Shown here in pieces: positions 6,529 through 15,200 of a stretch of DNA of 54,588 nucleotides. The position numbers were made by a program, and so were the translations under genes. The notes beneath the pieces were generated by a model. It was not told the DNA's origin. It saw only the letters and a list, made by a program, of their open reading frames with translations, and ran no database searches. The stretch comes from Bacteroidaceae bacterium (GTDB lineage Bacteria > Bacteroidota > Bacteroidia > Bacteroidales > Bacteroidaceae): assembly GCA_017522915.1 (NCBI GenBank), contig JAFWXX010000039.1, positions 1-54,588 of the forward strand, written 5' to 3'. Each line of letters starts with the position of its first letter. The first letter of the stretch is position 1.

Positions 6529-9429
6529 CTATTCGATTGCAATCTTGTAAGATTCTGCACCATTGCATGTTATCGCTACTGCGATGTACACGCCCTTCTG
6601 CAAACCTGCTGCGGAGATACTGTTTCCTTGGGATTTCTTCAGCAATCTTCCGTCGGCCGAATATATCTCTATCGATTGCGTGCCTTCCGGTGCTGCAATG
6701 CGTCCGTCCGATATCGTGATTCTTCGGTTCTCTTCTATGCTGCCGATAGAGGTCTCGTCACCTTTTCTCACAATGCTTACTGTATAGCTCTCGCTGCGTG
6801 CTATGCTCTTTGCCTCCATGCGGTCTCCTGTCACAACCATGTATTGTGCACCGTTCTTTGCAGCCGACTGGGTCCACATAAGCGACCACTTGTCGCCCAT
6901 AAGTGTGAGCAGATATGTATTCCAATCGCCGTAGTACTGGTTCGTGCCGAACACGCCGTACTCGTTCAGATATCTTCCGTCGGCATTGCTTGCAATCTTA
7001 TAGCAGTTCTTGTAGCCGGTGTCAACGGTAATCTTCCACTCCTGGGCGGCAGCAGGTTCTTCAATCTCCTTGAATGTGGGAGTTCCTCCGCTGCCCTTCA
7101 CGTTGTTGTTGGTCAGGTAACGGTTACCCTCCATTATGTAGTAAACCTCGTCATCGCTTATGATTTTCTCCTTGGGCTCGCCACCTATTGGAACAAGGTC
7201 GAAAATATACTTGTCGGGCAGAGCTTCGCTTGAACTGCTCTGCTGCACACGGGTGCCGCTTACTGTCCAGAACTTAGTGCCGGCGCTGCCTCCGTTCTGT
7301 ATTGCATACTTCCCGTTGGCAAGAAGAGTAATCTCGTATGTGTGCCATACAGCCTCGTACGGGTTGGTCTCGTTGCTTACGGTAAATACACCTTTTTCGT
7401 TCAGGTAGCGGCTGTCTTCCACATTTACAATCTTGTAACGGTTGGTGCTTGCATCAAGAGAAATCTTCCACTCCTGACGTTGGGGGCGTATCGTGTCAAC
7501 TGCACTTTTGAAAATTGGAGCACTGCTTGCCACATTCGGCTGTGTGTTTGTCAAGTATCTTCCATTGTGCATGATGTAGTATGTGCCGTTTTCCAATACC
7601 TGTGCCGGGAATATGTCCAGTCTGTAGTCGTAACTCTCCTTGTATGTAGCCACAAGCTCGCCTGCGCACTCCTTGAGGAATGGCTCTACATAAAGCGAGC
7701 CTACAGCAGGGGATGCTATTCTCAGAGAGCCGGAAAAGTCGCGTGAACGTATTGCAGCCTGTGCCTCTTCGTACTCCTTGTACTTCAAGTAGTTTTCGAT
7801 GAACTTTTCGGGATTCTCCTCGGATAGTGCATTGTTCATTTCTACAAGCGCAATACCTCTCAGGCCCATGTGCTTCATGCTCTGTATCCAAGGTTCAATC
7901 TCGCTTGTAAGTGCAGCAGCTTCGTCTGTCGTGAGCAGAATCTCTGCCGAACTTGCGAACTTGTTGAACTGCTCTCCTATTGCAGCAAAGGCTGCAGCTC
8001 TGTCTTTGGCAATATTGTTGCGGTAAACCTTCTCTGCCTCAACGAATTCAGGCGATTCGTTGGTGCGGCGCAGGCCGTGCACGTTGGGGCCAAGGTCGAT
8101 GTTGTTCTCGCAGAAGAAACGGAATGCCTCATAGTTTTCAGGCATGATGTACTTCATTGCAGCCTCCCATGATGCATCGGCATTGTATGCCGGCATGTTC
8201 CAGGTGTAGTCGCCTATGCTGAACAGCGATACCTTTGAAGCCTCGGCATACTCCATCGGGTTGGCTACAAAGCCCGACATCATATCTGCAATGTCGAGGT
8301 CGTTGCCGTAGGTGGGGCCCATGAGCAGGTGGTCTATGCAGTAGTCGCTTACGGGGTAGTTGAGCCATATATATGCCTTGCGCTTTATCTGTCCGTTAAT
8401 CCACTCCATGTCGCCCTTGTTTATCATATCTACAACGCTGTTTCCTGTCCACATGACGTTGATGTCGCTGTTCATCATTGAACCGAGTGCCGGCAAGTAA
8501 ACGGCATTGGCCCAGCCGCGGTTGTATTGTGTGGGGCAGATGACAAGAGGATTCACATCGGGGTATGCAGTCTCAAGCTCCTGTGCTATGTAGTTCATCA
8601 GCTCAGCCTGTTCGTCACCGTGTGAGCCGTCGTCGTTCCATAGGTCATCCCAGAATACGGCAAAGCTCCTCACACCAAGCTTGCACATTGCCTTTAGCTT
8701 GTTTACGATGTTGGTTCTGTCGGTCTCGTTCCATTGGATATCCTCTCCGGGGTGAATGGCCCAGACGAAATCGACCTTGTTGGCTTTTGCCGCATTTACA
8801 TATTCGGTAATCTGTGCGGCTTGTGCTGCAGGGTATTCTTCGCGCCATTTGCTTTTGTGATAGGCATCGTCCTTCGGCCCGTAGATATATACGTTCATCT
8901 TCTGGCGTCCGAACATCTCGAAAAGCCCCATACGGTTCTCCTTGCTGTAGGGATTGCCGTAGTATCCTTCTACAAGCCCGCGTTGCGGAACACTCGGATA
9001 GTCGGTTACGGTAACATTCATCACTTCGGGCTGCGATGCAATCTGTATGAAAGTCTGTACGCCGTAGAATGTTCCCGAACCGTCGTTTCCTGCTATTACA
9101 ACCTTGTTCCCGTTTACTGCAAGGTAGTATCCTTCTGCCTTTTCGGGAATGAGACTTTCGTATCCGGCAACAGCTTCGTCGCCACGTTCGCCGATTATTA
9201 CCTCCACACCGCCGTTCTCTGTGCTGAAATTCTTCTTGAACAGGCTTACGGCATCGGTATCGGCAGTTTCGCTTCCGGTGAGTGTGTATGACGCATTGTT
9301 GTTGAATGCCGTCTCATTGCCCCATGCGATAGTTTGTGGCTTGGGGTAAATGTCAATGCTTTGTGAGTGAACGGATATTGCAGACAGAACTAATGCTGCT
9401 GCAACTGACATGCTTTTTACAAAACCCAT
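6529..9429 (-). CDS. Secreted GH84 beta-N-acetylhexosaminidase with T9SS sorting domain
   Basis: This family removes beta-linked GlcNAc, from mucin, hyaluronan-type or O-GlcNAc substrates. Its 966 residues show a signal peptide (cleavage after SVHS), the GH84 N-terminal alpha/beta domain (about 25-140), then the catalytic barrel. The catalytic Asp pair is D261-D262 in FAVFWDDLWND. Downstream motifs MWTGNSVV, YIWLNYPVSDY and LLMGPTYGND match the Bacteroides theta O-GlcNAcase relative. After the helical region come two trefoil-like repeats, each with a YYIM..GRYLTN motif (near 625 and 770). The last 70 residues (SIEIYSADGRLLKK to YKIAIE) are a type A T9SS sorting domain, so it should be exported and surface-attached or released. 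Its monocistronic position between parA and surE, with its own promoter and terminator, suggests insertion into an otherwise conserved block. Confidence 0.93.
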   Translation of the reverse strand: MGFVKSMSVAAALVLSAISVHSQSIDIYPKPQTIAWGNETAFNNNASYTLTGSETADTDAVSLFKKNFSTENGGVEVIIGERGDEAVAGYESLIPEKAEGYYLAVNGNKVVIAGNDGSGTFYGVQTFIQIASQPEVMNVTVTDYPSVPQRGLVEGYYGNPYSKENRMGLFEMFGRQKMNVYIYGPKDDAYHKSKWREEYPAAQAAQITEYVNAAKANKVDFVWAIHPGEDIQWNETDRTNIVNKLKAMCKLGVRSFAVFWDDLWNDDGSHGDEQAELMNYIAQELETAYPDVNPLVICPTQYNRGWANAVYLPALGSMMNSDINVMWTGNSVVDMINKGDMEWINGQIKRKAYIWLNYPVSDYCIDHLLMGPTYGNDLDIADMMSGFVANPMEYAEASKVSLFSIGDYTWNMPAYNADASWEAAMKYIMPENYEAFRFFCENNIDLGPNVHGLRRTNESPEFVEAEKVYRNNIAKDRAAAFAAIGEQFNKFASSAEILLTTDEAAALTSEIEPWIQSMKHMGLRGIALVEMNNALSEENPEKFIENYLKYKEYEEAQAAIRSRDFSGSLRIASPAVGSLYVEPFLKECAGELVATYKESYDYRLDIFPAQVLENGTYYIMHNGRYLTNTQPNVASSAPIFKSAVDTIRPQRQEWKISLDASTNRYKIVNVEDSRYLNEKGVFTVSNETNPYEAVWHTYEITLLANGKYAIQNGGSAGTKFWTVSGTRVQQSSSSEALPDKYIFDLVPIGGEPKEKIISDDEVYYIMEGNRYLTNNNVKGSGGTPTFKEIEEPAAAQEWKITVDTGYKNCYKIASNADGRYLNEYGVFGTNQYYGDWNTYLLTLMGDKWSLMWTQSAAKNGAQYMVVTGDRMEAKSIARSESYTVSIVRKGDETSIGSIEENRRITISDGRIAAPEGTQSIEIYSADGRLLKKSQGNSISAAGLQKGVYIAVAITCNGAESYKIAIE

Positions 9430-9464
9430 TTTGCTTAAATTGATTGTGATTCATAAATATTCTG

Positions 9465-9495
9465 TAAAGATATGTTATTTGGCCGAATATTCCAA
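9465..9495 (-). promoter_or_regulatory. Putative GH84 promoter
   Basis: Minus strand: TTG (9495-9493), a 20-bp spacer, then TATCTTTA (9472-9465). This is one base off the Bacteroidota -7 consensus with ideal spacing, about 35 bp before the GH84 ATG. Further along on the plus strand, TACCTTCG (9575-9582) is a likely -7 box for surE, although no convincing -33 was found for it. Confidence 0.55.
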
Positions 9496-9605
9496 TTTTT
9501 AGTATTTTTGCTTATAGTGGAGCTGCATTCAAATTATTTTCACTCGTTTGCACAAACTTTCGCCCGTTTATTTGTACCTTCGCACTTGTGAAAAATGAGT
9601 TTGCT

Positions 9606-10367
9606 ATGAATGAAAGACCGCTTATCCTGGTTTCCAACGACGACGGGTACCAGGCTAAAGGAATAAATTGTCTCGTCGGTGTGTTGCGTGAGTTCGGTGA
9701 TGTTGTAGTGGTTGCCCCTCATACGGGACGTTCGGGCAAAGGATGCTCCATAACCAGCGAAGTACCCATAAAGGTGACTGAGATATCGTCGGAACCGGGC
9801 CTGAAGGTCTATTCGTGCACCGGTACACCGTGCGACTGCGTTAAGGTGGCTTGCCATGCCTTTGTTCCGCGAAGGCCCGACCTGATAGTGGGCGGAATAA
9901 ACCATGGCGACAACTCTGCAGTCAATGCGCACTATTCGGGAACCATGGGAGTTGTGCTCGAAGGCTGCATGAAAGGGATTCCTTCTGTTGCTTTCTCGCT
10001 CTGTTCGCATGACCCTGATGCCGATTTCACTCCAACATACGATGTCATACGCCGTGTCGTCTCTGTAGTTCTTGAACGCGGCTTGCCGGCCGGCAGCTGT
10101 CTTAATGTGAATTTTCCTGACACTCCAAAGTATGCCGGGGTGAAGATTTGCCGTCAGGCGATAGGCAGTTGGGTGAATGAATGGGAGGCGCACAACCATC
10201 CGCGAGGAGGCGAGTGGTGGTGGCTTACAGGCGAGTTCGTTGCAGAAGAGAATGATGCCAGTGCAGATAGAGTCGCACTCGATAACAACTATGTTGCCAT
10301 AACTCCAACGAGAATCGACTTTACCGATTACACTCTTCTCGAAGAGATGAAGAACTGGGGGCTATAA
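9606..10367 (+). CDS. surE: 5'/3'-nucleotidase SurE
   Basis: SurE is a divalent-metal-dependent phosphatase that removes phosphate from nucleoside 5'- and 3'-monophosphates and is linked to stationary-phase survival. The chosen start gives MNERPLILVSNDDGY; the DD pair in SNDDGY binds the metal, and the family motifs SGKGCSIT, TGTPCDCV and GGINHGDNS follow. A GTG at 9588 would add six residues with no family support. The length (253 residues) is normal. The gene is followed after 46 bp by lpxB, and the surE-lpxB pairing is common in Bacteroidales. Confidence 0.94.
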   Translation: MNERPLILVSNDDGYQAKGINCLVGVLREFGDVVVVAPHTGRSGKGCSITSEVPIKVTEISSEPGLKVYSCTGTPCDCVKVACHAFVPRRPDLIVGGINHGDNSAVNAHYSGTMGVVLEGCMKGIPSVAFSLCSHDPDADFTPTYDVIRRVVSVVLERGLPAGSCLNVNFPDTPKYAGVKICRQAIGSWVNEWEAHNHPRGGEWWWLTGEFVAEENDASADRVALDNNYVAITPTRIDFTDYTLLEEMKNWGL

Positions 10368-10413
10368 TTCCCGGTATTGTCCGGAATCCTTACAAACTGT
10401 AAATAAATGCATC

Positions 10414-11562
10414 ATGAAATACTATCTCATTGTCGGTGAGGCTTCGGGCGACCTTCATGCCTCAAACCTCATGAAATCGCTCAAGGCTGTTGACAGCGAA
10501 GCGCAGTTCCGTTTTTTTGGCGGTGACCTCATGTCCGCTGTCGGAGGAGAGAGAGTAAAGCATTTCCGCGATACGGCTTTCATGGGTTTTGTTCCTGTGG
10601 TCATGAACCTCAGGACAATCCTTTCCAATATGAAGCAGTGCAAGAAGGATATTGTATCGTGGAATCCCGATGCTCTTATTCTTGTTGATTATCCCGGTTT
10701 CAATCTCTCAATAGCCAAGTATATCCATAAGAATACGGATATTCCTGTCTATTACTATATCTCACCCAAGATATGGGCATGGAAAGAGCACCGTATCAAG
10801 AATATCAAGCGTGATGTTGACGAACTCTTCTCCATATTGCCTTTCGAGATAGATTTCTTTGAGAAGAAGCATGGCTACAGCATAAATTATGTAGGAAATC
10901 CCTGTGTAGATGCCATAGACTCATTTGTCCGCAACAATGCAATGCCTCGCGAGGAGTTCCTGAAAGCCAACAATATTCCCGACAAGCCTATAGTCGCGCT
11001 TCTCGCAGGCAGCCGCAAGCAGGAGATTGAACTCAATTTGCCTCTTATGCTGGAGGCAATGAAGGATTTTCCTGAATACCAGCCGGTGATTGCAGGTGCC
11101 CCGGCTATCGACAAGGAGTTCTACACTCCATATTTGAAAGATGGGGCATGCATCGTTTTCGGGCAGACATACAACATTCTTTATAATTCCCATGCGGCAC
11201 TTGTGACATCGGGTACAGCAACGCTTGAAACAGCACTCTTCCGTGTGCCTCAGGTTGTCTGCTATGCAACTCCGATGCCAAGGTTCTATTCTTTCCTCAA
11301 GAAACATTTCCTTAAGGTGAAATATATATCCCTGGTGAACCTCATAGCCGACAGGGAGGTCGTGCGCGAACTGGTGTCAGTAGATATGACCTTGCATAAC
11401 GTGAAGGAGGAATTGGGAAAGATTCTTCCGGCCGGCGGTAAAGAAAGAGCGGCTATGCTTTGTGAGTATAGCCGCATGATAGATATTCTTGGAGCTCCGG
11501 GCGCGTCGGAACGCGCCGCGGAGAAGATGTACTGTCTGTTAAAGAATTCCGATAAAGATTAA
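10414..11562 (+). CDS. lpxB: Lipid-A-disaccharide synthase
   Basis: LpxB is a GT19 glycosyltransferase that joins UDP-2,3-diacylglucosamine to lipid X to form the beta-1,6 disaccharide of lipid A, at the inner face of the cytoplasmic membrane. The 382-residue protein starts MKYYLIVGEASGDLHASNL, the family N-terminus with the GEASGD motif. Further signatures are FFGGDLMSAVG, YYISPKIWAWKEHR and LLAGSRKQEI (near 190-205), and TSGTATLETAL near 270. The length is normal. Its 3' end overlaps the convergent cdsA gene by 24 bp, so both transcripts must run into each other unless an unseen terminator intervenes. Confidence 0.96.
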   Translation: MKYYLIVGEASGDLHASNLMKSLKAVDSEAQFRFFGGDLMSAVGGERVKHFRDTAFMGFVPVVMNLRTILSNMKQCKKDIVSWNPDALILVDYPGFNLSIAKYIHKNTDIPVYYYISPKIWAWKEHRIKNIKRDVDELFSILPFEIDFFEKKHGYSINYVGNPCVDAIDSFVRNNAMPREEFLKANNIPDKPIVALLAGSRKQEIELNLPLMLEAMKDFPEYQPVIAGAPAIDKEFYTPYLKDGACIVFGQTYNILYNSHAALVTSGTATLETALFRVPQVVCYATPMPRFYSFLKKHFLKVKYISLVNLIADREVVRELVSVDMTLHNVKEELGKILPAGGKERAAMLCEYSRMIDILGAPGASERAAEKMYCLLKNSDKD

Positions 11563-12375
11563 ATAAACGATTACGCAAGGCACTGCAAGCAGCGTGCTGT
11601 CGAATCTGTCGAGGAATCCTCCATGTCCGGGGAGCATGCTTCCCGAATCCTTGAGCTGCATCTCACGCTTGATGCACGACTCTACAAGGTCGCCCAGCGT
11701 TCCTGCTGCAACCGTTACAGCTGCCATGCCGATCCACTCCCATGCGTTCATTTCAGGGAAGAACAGCGACATTATATACCCGGCTGCTATTGCAACAACC
11801 GCGCCTCCGGCAAAGCCTTCCCATGTCTTTTTGGGAGATATCCTCTCGAACATCTTGTGGCGGCCTATTGTGCATCCCACGCAGAACGCGCCGGTGTCGT
11901 TGCACCAGATGAATATGAAGATAGAAAGCGGAAGTACAAAACTGTATGTCTCGCCATACTCTGCACAACCGGTTGAAAGCAGGTTCAACAGAGCGAACGG
12001 CAACGCTGCATATATCTGGCTTAATGTGAAATAAGCAAAGTTGTCAAGCGGCTTGCCCTCCTTGTTGAAGAGCTGGCGTATGAATGCGTAGGCCACTATC
12101 GCCATGTATGGAGCAAATAGCGGCAACGGATTGGCATAGTTCATGTGGAGCGACAGGAATGATGCGATGAACAGATAGCATCCTCCGAGTACTGCGAGCC
12201 ATTTGCTGAATGTAGTACCCTTGTAGTTCTCGACAATAGTGCAGAACTCATTGACGGTAAGCAATGTTATCACGGTGAAAAGGGCTCCGAAGGAGGCCTG
12301 GCCGTAAACTATTGAACCTACCAGGGCTGCTACAAAAAGCGCGCCGGTTACAGTTCTGATGATAAACTTTTTCAT
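11539..12375 (-). CDS. cdsA: Phosphatidate cytidylyltransferase
   Basis: CdsA makes CDP-diacylglycerol from phosphatidic acid and CTP, the branch point of phospholipid synthesis. The 278-residue integral membrane protein has about seven to eight hydrophobic segments and the C-terminal family signature: WCNDTGAFCVGCTIGRH, then SPKKTWEGFAGG, and GDLVESCIKREMQLKDSGSMLPGHGGFLDRFDS split over residues near 225-260 with the catalytic Asp residues. It is the last gene of the rsfS-ftsH-cdsA operon; ftsH ends 17 bp upstream. Its final 24 bp overlap lpxB on the other strand. Confidence 0.95.
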   Translation of the reverse strand: MKKFIIRTVTGALFVAALVGSIVYGQASFGALFTVITLLTVNEFCTIVENYKGTTFSKWLAVLGGCYLFIASFLSLHMNYANPLPLFAPYMAIVAYAFIRQLFNKEGKPLDNFAYFTLSQIYAALPFALLNLLSTGCAEYGETYSFVLPLSIFIFIWCNDTGAFCVGCTIGRHKMFERISPKKTWEGFAGGAVVAIAAGYIMSLFFPEMNAWEWIGMAAVTVAAGTLGDLVESCIKREMQLKDSGSMLPGHGGFLDRFDSTLLAVPCVIVYLIFIGIL

Positions 12376-12392
12376 ATTATAGGTTTTTCCGG

Positions 12393-14357
12393 TTATACGT
12401 TTTCTTCATTGCTATTGTTCCCGCTCTCATCTCCTGCATTTTCAGAAACCTCAGTTTCGGGCCGGGTACTGTCTGCAAAGATCTCTTCGCTACGCGATGT
12501 CCAGGGGCGTTTGCCGAATATCTTCTCCACATCCTCTGCGAAGATGACTTCACGCTCAAGAAGTATCTTTGCAAGTTCGGCATGTCCCTCCTTATGCTCG
12601 TTGAGTATGACTTTAGCACGCTCGTACTGTCCGTTTATCATCTTGTGAACTTCGGAGTCGATAAGCTCGGCGGTCTTTTCGCTGTAAGGGCGGTTGAACG
12701 AGTATTCGTTGTTGTTGTAGTAGCATAGGTTCGACAGCTTGTCGCTCATGCCTGCATAGGCAATCATGCCGTAGGCCTGTTTCGTAACACGCTCAAGGTC
12801 GTTCATTGCTCCGGTAGATATGTGTCCGATGAAAGTCTCCTCGGCAGCACGCCCTCCCAATGTTGCACACATCTCGTCAAGCATCTGCTCCTTGGTTGTT
12901 ATCTGCCTCTCTTCGGGCATGTACCATGCAGCTCCCAAAGCACGGCCGCGCGGAACGATTGTTACCTTTATAAGCGGGTTGGCATGCTCCAGGAACCATG
13001 ATATGGTCGCATGTCCGGCCTCATGTATTGCAATGGCCTCCTTCTCTTTCTGGGTCATTACCTTAGTCTTCTTCTCCAAACCTCCTATAATGCGGTCTAT
13101 AGCATCAAGGAAGTCCTGCTTGTCAACAGCCTTCTTCTTATTGCGTGCAGCGATAAGGGCTGCCTCGTTGCAGACATTGGCTATATCGGCTCCGGAGAAT
13201 CCCGGTGTCTGTCTTGCAAGTGTGTCCACATCTACCGACGGGTCTAGCTTTAGCGGGCGAAGGTGTACTCCGAATACATCCTTGCGTTCGTTAAGGTCGG
13301 GAAGGTCAACATGTATCTGCCTGTCGAAACGTCCGGCACGCAGCAGGGCCTTGTCGAGTATGTCGGCACGGTTTGTCGCTGCAATGACTATGATGCCGCT
13401 GTTTGTGCCGAAGCCGTCCATTTCCGTAAGCAGCTGGTTCAGGGTGTTCTCGCGCTCGTCGTTGCCGCCCATCGACGGGTTCTTTCCTCTGGCACGGCCA
13501 ACAGCGTCAATCTCGTCGATGAATATGATGCATGGAGCTTTCTCCTTTGCCTGACGGAATAGGTCACGCACGCGCGACGCACCTACGCCTACGAACATCT
13601 CCACAAAGTCGGAGCCCGACATTGAGAAGAACGGCACGTTCGCCTCTCCTGCAACAGCCTTTGCCAGAAGTGTCTTTCCTGTTCCCGGAGGGCCTACCAG
13701 CAATGCGCCTTTAGGAATCTTTCCTCCGAGCTCGGTATATCTTTGCGGGCTTTTTAGGAAATCGACAATTTCCTGTACCTCCTGTTTTGCACCTTCTTGC
13801 CCTGCCACGTCCTTGAACGTTATGGACGGAGTGCTGTTCTTGTCGAACAGTTTGGCTTGCGACTTGCCTACGTTGAATACTCCGCCTTGGCCTCCGGCTC
13901 CGCCGCTCATACGTCTCATGATGAACATCCACACTCCTACAAGGACTATAATCGGCAATATGTTCCAGAATATGCCTGTCATGTAGTCGGGCCTTTTTTC
14001 ATAACGCAACTTTCCGTTGAAGTTGCCGTTGCCTTTCTGCTCGAATATGAACTTCTCGAAGTTGTCTCTTGAACCGATGTTCGAAAAGACCATGTATCGC
14101 TGTGCCCCCTCAACAGGGTTCTTGAATACGTTCTTCGCAGAGTCGTTGTAGAGGAAGGCCTCTATTTCGTCGTTGTCGAAGACTGTTATCTCTTCGATGT
14201 ATCCTTTTGAGATATATTCGGTAAGTTCAGTATATTCCTTCTCTACTACAGCATTCTTTGTGTTCTCTCCAAAGAAAAAGAACAGCAGCAGTATTCCTCC
14301 TACTGCCAGGTAGAACCAGGTGAAGTTGAATTTAGGTTTTCTTATATTTGTTGCCAT
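12393..14357 (-). CDS. ftsH: ATP-dependent zinc metalloprotease FtsH
   Basis: FtsH is a membrane-anchored AAA+ hexamer that degrades misassembled membrane proteins and short-lived regulators. Its 654 residues show a first transmembrane helix near 15-30 ([15 protein letters not shown]), a periplasmic domain, a second helix near 125-145 ([23 protein letters not shown]), the AAA module with Walker [12 protein letters not shown] and Walker [13 protein letters not shown], the SRH with [21 protein letters not shown], and the zinc motif HEAGH followed by the third ligand region. The length is typical. It lies 17 bp downstream of rsfS, and the operon is preceded by a -24/-12 type promoter shared with dnaK, consistent with heat or envelope stress control. 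Confidence 0.97.
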   Translation of the reverse strand: MATNIRKPKFNFTWFYLAVGGILLLFFFFGENTKNAVVEKEYTELTEYISKGYIEEITVFDNDEIEAFLYNDSAKNVFKNPVEGAQRYMVFSNIGSRDNFEKFIFEQKGNGNFNGKLRYEKRPDYMTGIFWNILPIIVLVGVWMFIMRRMSGGAGGQGGVFNVGKSQAKLFDKNSTPSITFKDVAGQEGAKQEVQEIVDFLKSPQRYTELGGKIPKGALLVGPPGTGKTLLAKAVAGEANVPFFSMSGSDFVEMFVGVGASRVRDLFRQAKEKAPCIIFIDEIDAVGRARGKNPSMGGNDERENTLNQLLTEMDGFGTNSGIIVIAATNRADILDKALLRAGRFDRQIHVDLPDLNERKDVFGVHLRPLKLDPSVDVDTLARQTPGFSGADIANVCNEAALIAARNKKKAVDKQDFLDAIDRIIGGLEKKTKVMTQKEKEAIAIHEAGHATISWFLEHANPLIKVTIVPRGRALGAAWYMPEERQITTKEQMLDEMCATLGGRAAEETFIGHISTGAMNDLERVTKQAYGMIAYAGMSDKLSNLCYYNNNEYSFNRPYSEKTAELIDSEVHKMINGQYERAKVILNEHKEGHAELAKILLEREVIFAEDVEKIFGKRPWTSRSEEIFADSTRPETEVSENAGDESGNNSNEENV

Positions 14358-14374
14358 GTTGCGTTATAAGGTTG

Positions 14375-14746
14375 TTAGTCAAGGTCGGGCACGACTGTCA
14401 GTTTAGCATCGGCCCAAAGGTGTTCGATGTCGTAGAACTTGCGTACATCGGGCAGGAATACATGTACAAGTATGTCGCCGTAGTCCATAGCAACCCACTG
14501 TGCGTTTCGCAAGCCATCGATAGCGTATGGTTTCTTGCCGCACTTCTCTCTGACCATGTCGGCGATAGAGTCCGTTATCGCACCTACCTGTGCAGGAGAG
14601 TTGCCCTGGCATATAACAAAATAGTCGCAGATGCTGTTTCCCAATTCCAGCATATCTACTACGACAATCTCTTTACCTTTCTTTTCCTGTACTCCTTCAA
14701 TTATCTGTTCTATAACCTCTTTTGCCGTAACTTGTCTTTTCTGCAT
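14375..14746 (-). CDS. rsfS: Ribosome silencing factor RsfS
   Basis: RsfS binds ribosomal protein uL14 and blocks subunit joining when nutrients are scarce. The 123-residue protein has the DUF143 fold signatures: VVVDMLELGNSICDYFVICQGNS, split across residues 28-50, then VREKCGKKPYAIDGLRNAQWVAMDYGDILVHVF near 64-97 and a C-terminal YDIEHLWADA. Length and start are standard. It opens the minus-strand operon rsfS-ftsH-cdsA. The start lies about 34 bp after a putative -12 element. Confidence 0.94.
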   Translation of the reverse strand: MQKRQVTAKEVIEQIIEGVQEKKGKEIVVVDMLELGNSICDYFVICQGNSPAQVGAITDSIADMVREKCGKKPYAIDGLRNAQWVAMDYGDILVHVFLPDVRKFYDIEHLWADAKLTVVPDLD

Positions 14747-14779
14747 ATTTGTTCTGTTTATCGTTCTTGTCTGTCATGT

Positions 14780-14794
14780 TGCAAAAAGTGTGCC
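14780..14794 (-). promoter_or_regulatory. -24/-12 (sigma-54-like) promoter of rsfS-ftsH-cdsA
   Basis: On the minus strand GGCAC (14794-14790), five bases, then TTGCA (14784-14780) reproduce the RpoN -24 GG and -12 GC dinucleotides with exact spacing (consensus TGGCAC-N5-TTGCW; only the leading T is A). The expected transcript start is near 14769, 20-25 nt before the rsfS ATG. The match is direct; use by RpoN is inferred. Confidence 0.6.
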
Positions 14795-14815
14795 TTTATG
14801 GATTATTGCTGAAGA

Positions 14816-14841
14816 AACATGACAGTTCATGACAAAATGTC
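14816..14841 (-). promoter_or_regulatory. Putative enhancer sites upstream of rsfS operon
   Basis: The palindrome GACATTTTGTC (14841-14831 on the minus strand) is followed by CTGTCATGTT (14825-14816). The same 11-mer palindrome occurs upstream of dnaK. CTGTCATGTT is also repeated in inverted form at 14771-14780, just after the -12 element. The position, about 25-45 bp before -24, suits an activator site. Confidence 0.45.
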
Positions 14842-14994
14842 CTTTCTGTTTTACAACTGCGAAGATACCTCATATTTTGCCGAAATTAAAATAAATAGGG
14901 GCTGTTTTTGCAGCCCTTATCATGTAATTGAAACTTTTTTTCGATTTTTTAAGCAAAAAAATGCCCGAAACATTTTTTTTATGGAAAAAAGTTG

Positions 14995-15002
14995 TACCTT
15001 TG
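14995..15002 (+). promoter_or_regulatory. -7 box of the tRNA-Gln promoter
   Basis: TACCTTTG is an exact match to the Bacteroidota -7 consensus TAnnTTTG and lies 17 bp before the tRNA. The -33 region is a T-run (from about 14972) with no clear TTG. Confidence 0.6.
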
Positions 15003-15018
15003 CATCGCATTTAGGCAT

Positions 15019-15089
15019 TGGGCTATGGTGTAATGGTAACACTACAGATTCTGGTCCTGTCATTCAAGGTTCGAGTCCTTGTAGCCCAA
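15019..15089 (+). tRNA. tRNA-Gln (anticodon CTG)
   Basis: The gene folds as a cloverleaf. The acceptor stem is TGGGCTA (15019-15025) with TAGCCCA (15082-15088). The D arm is GTGTAATGGTAACAC. The anticodon loop TTCTGGT carries CTG and reads CAG glutamine codons. The T arm is CAAGG-TTCGAGT-CCTTG. The T1-A72 acceptor pair is typical of tRNA-Gln. The 3' CCA is not encoded. It is followed directly by a strong terminator, so it is a single-tRNA transcript. Confidence 0.93.
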
Positions 15090-15091
15090 CA

Positions 15092-15125
15092 AAGAGGTTC
15101 CGTTAACGGAACCTCTTCTTTTTTT
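15092..15125 (+). terminator. Rho-independent terminator of tRNA-Gln
   Basis: An AAGAGGTTCCG arm with its perfect complement CGGAACCTCTT around a TTAA centre is followed by TCTTTTTTT. It starts three bases after the tRNA. Confidence 0.9.
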
Positions 15126-15133
15126 GCTGCTGA

Positions 15134-15185
15134 CATTATAAAAGTTCCAGGGCTGTACGCGTGCAGCCCTGGAACTTTTATAATG
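15134..15185. terminator. Bidirectional terminator, 22-bp perfect arms
   Basis: Two perfect 22-bp inverted arms (15134-15155 and 15164-15185) enclose TACGCGTG. The outer arm is A/T-rich (CATTATAAAAG...), so it supplies a U-tract in both directions. It starts 15 bp beyond the stop of the minus-strand thioredoxin gene and backs up the tRNA terminator. Confidence 0.8.
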
Positions 15186-15200
15186 CCGGTATCTATATGT

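Noticed and set aside
12377..12619. 80-codon frame between cdsA and ftsH
   Set aside because: It lies almost wholly within the ftsH 3' end in another frame and has no independent support.
14819..15106. 95-codon frame running through tRNA-Gln
   Set aside because: It reads through the tRNA gene and its promoter, which are clearly supported.
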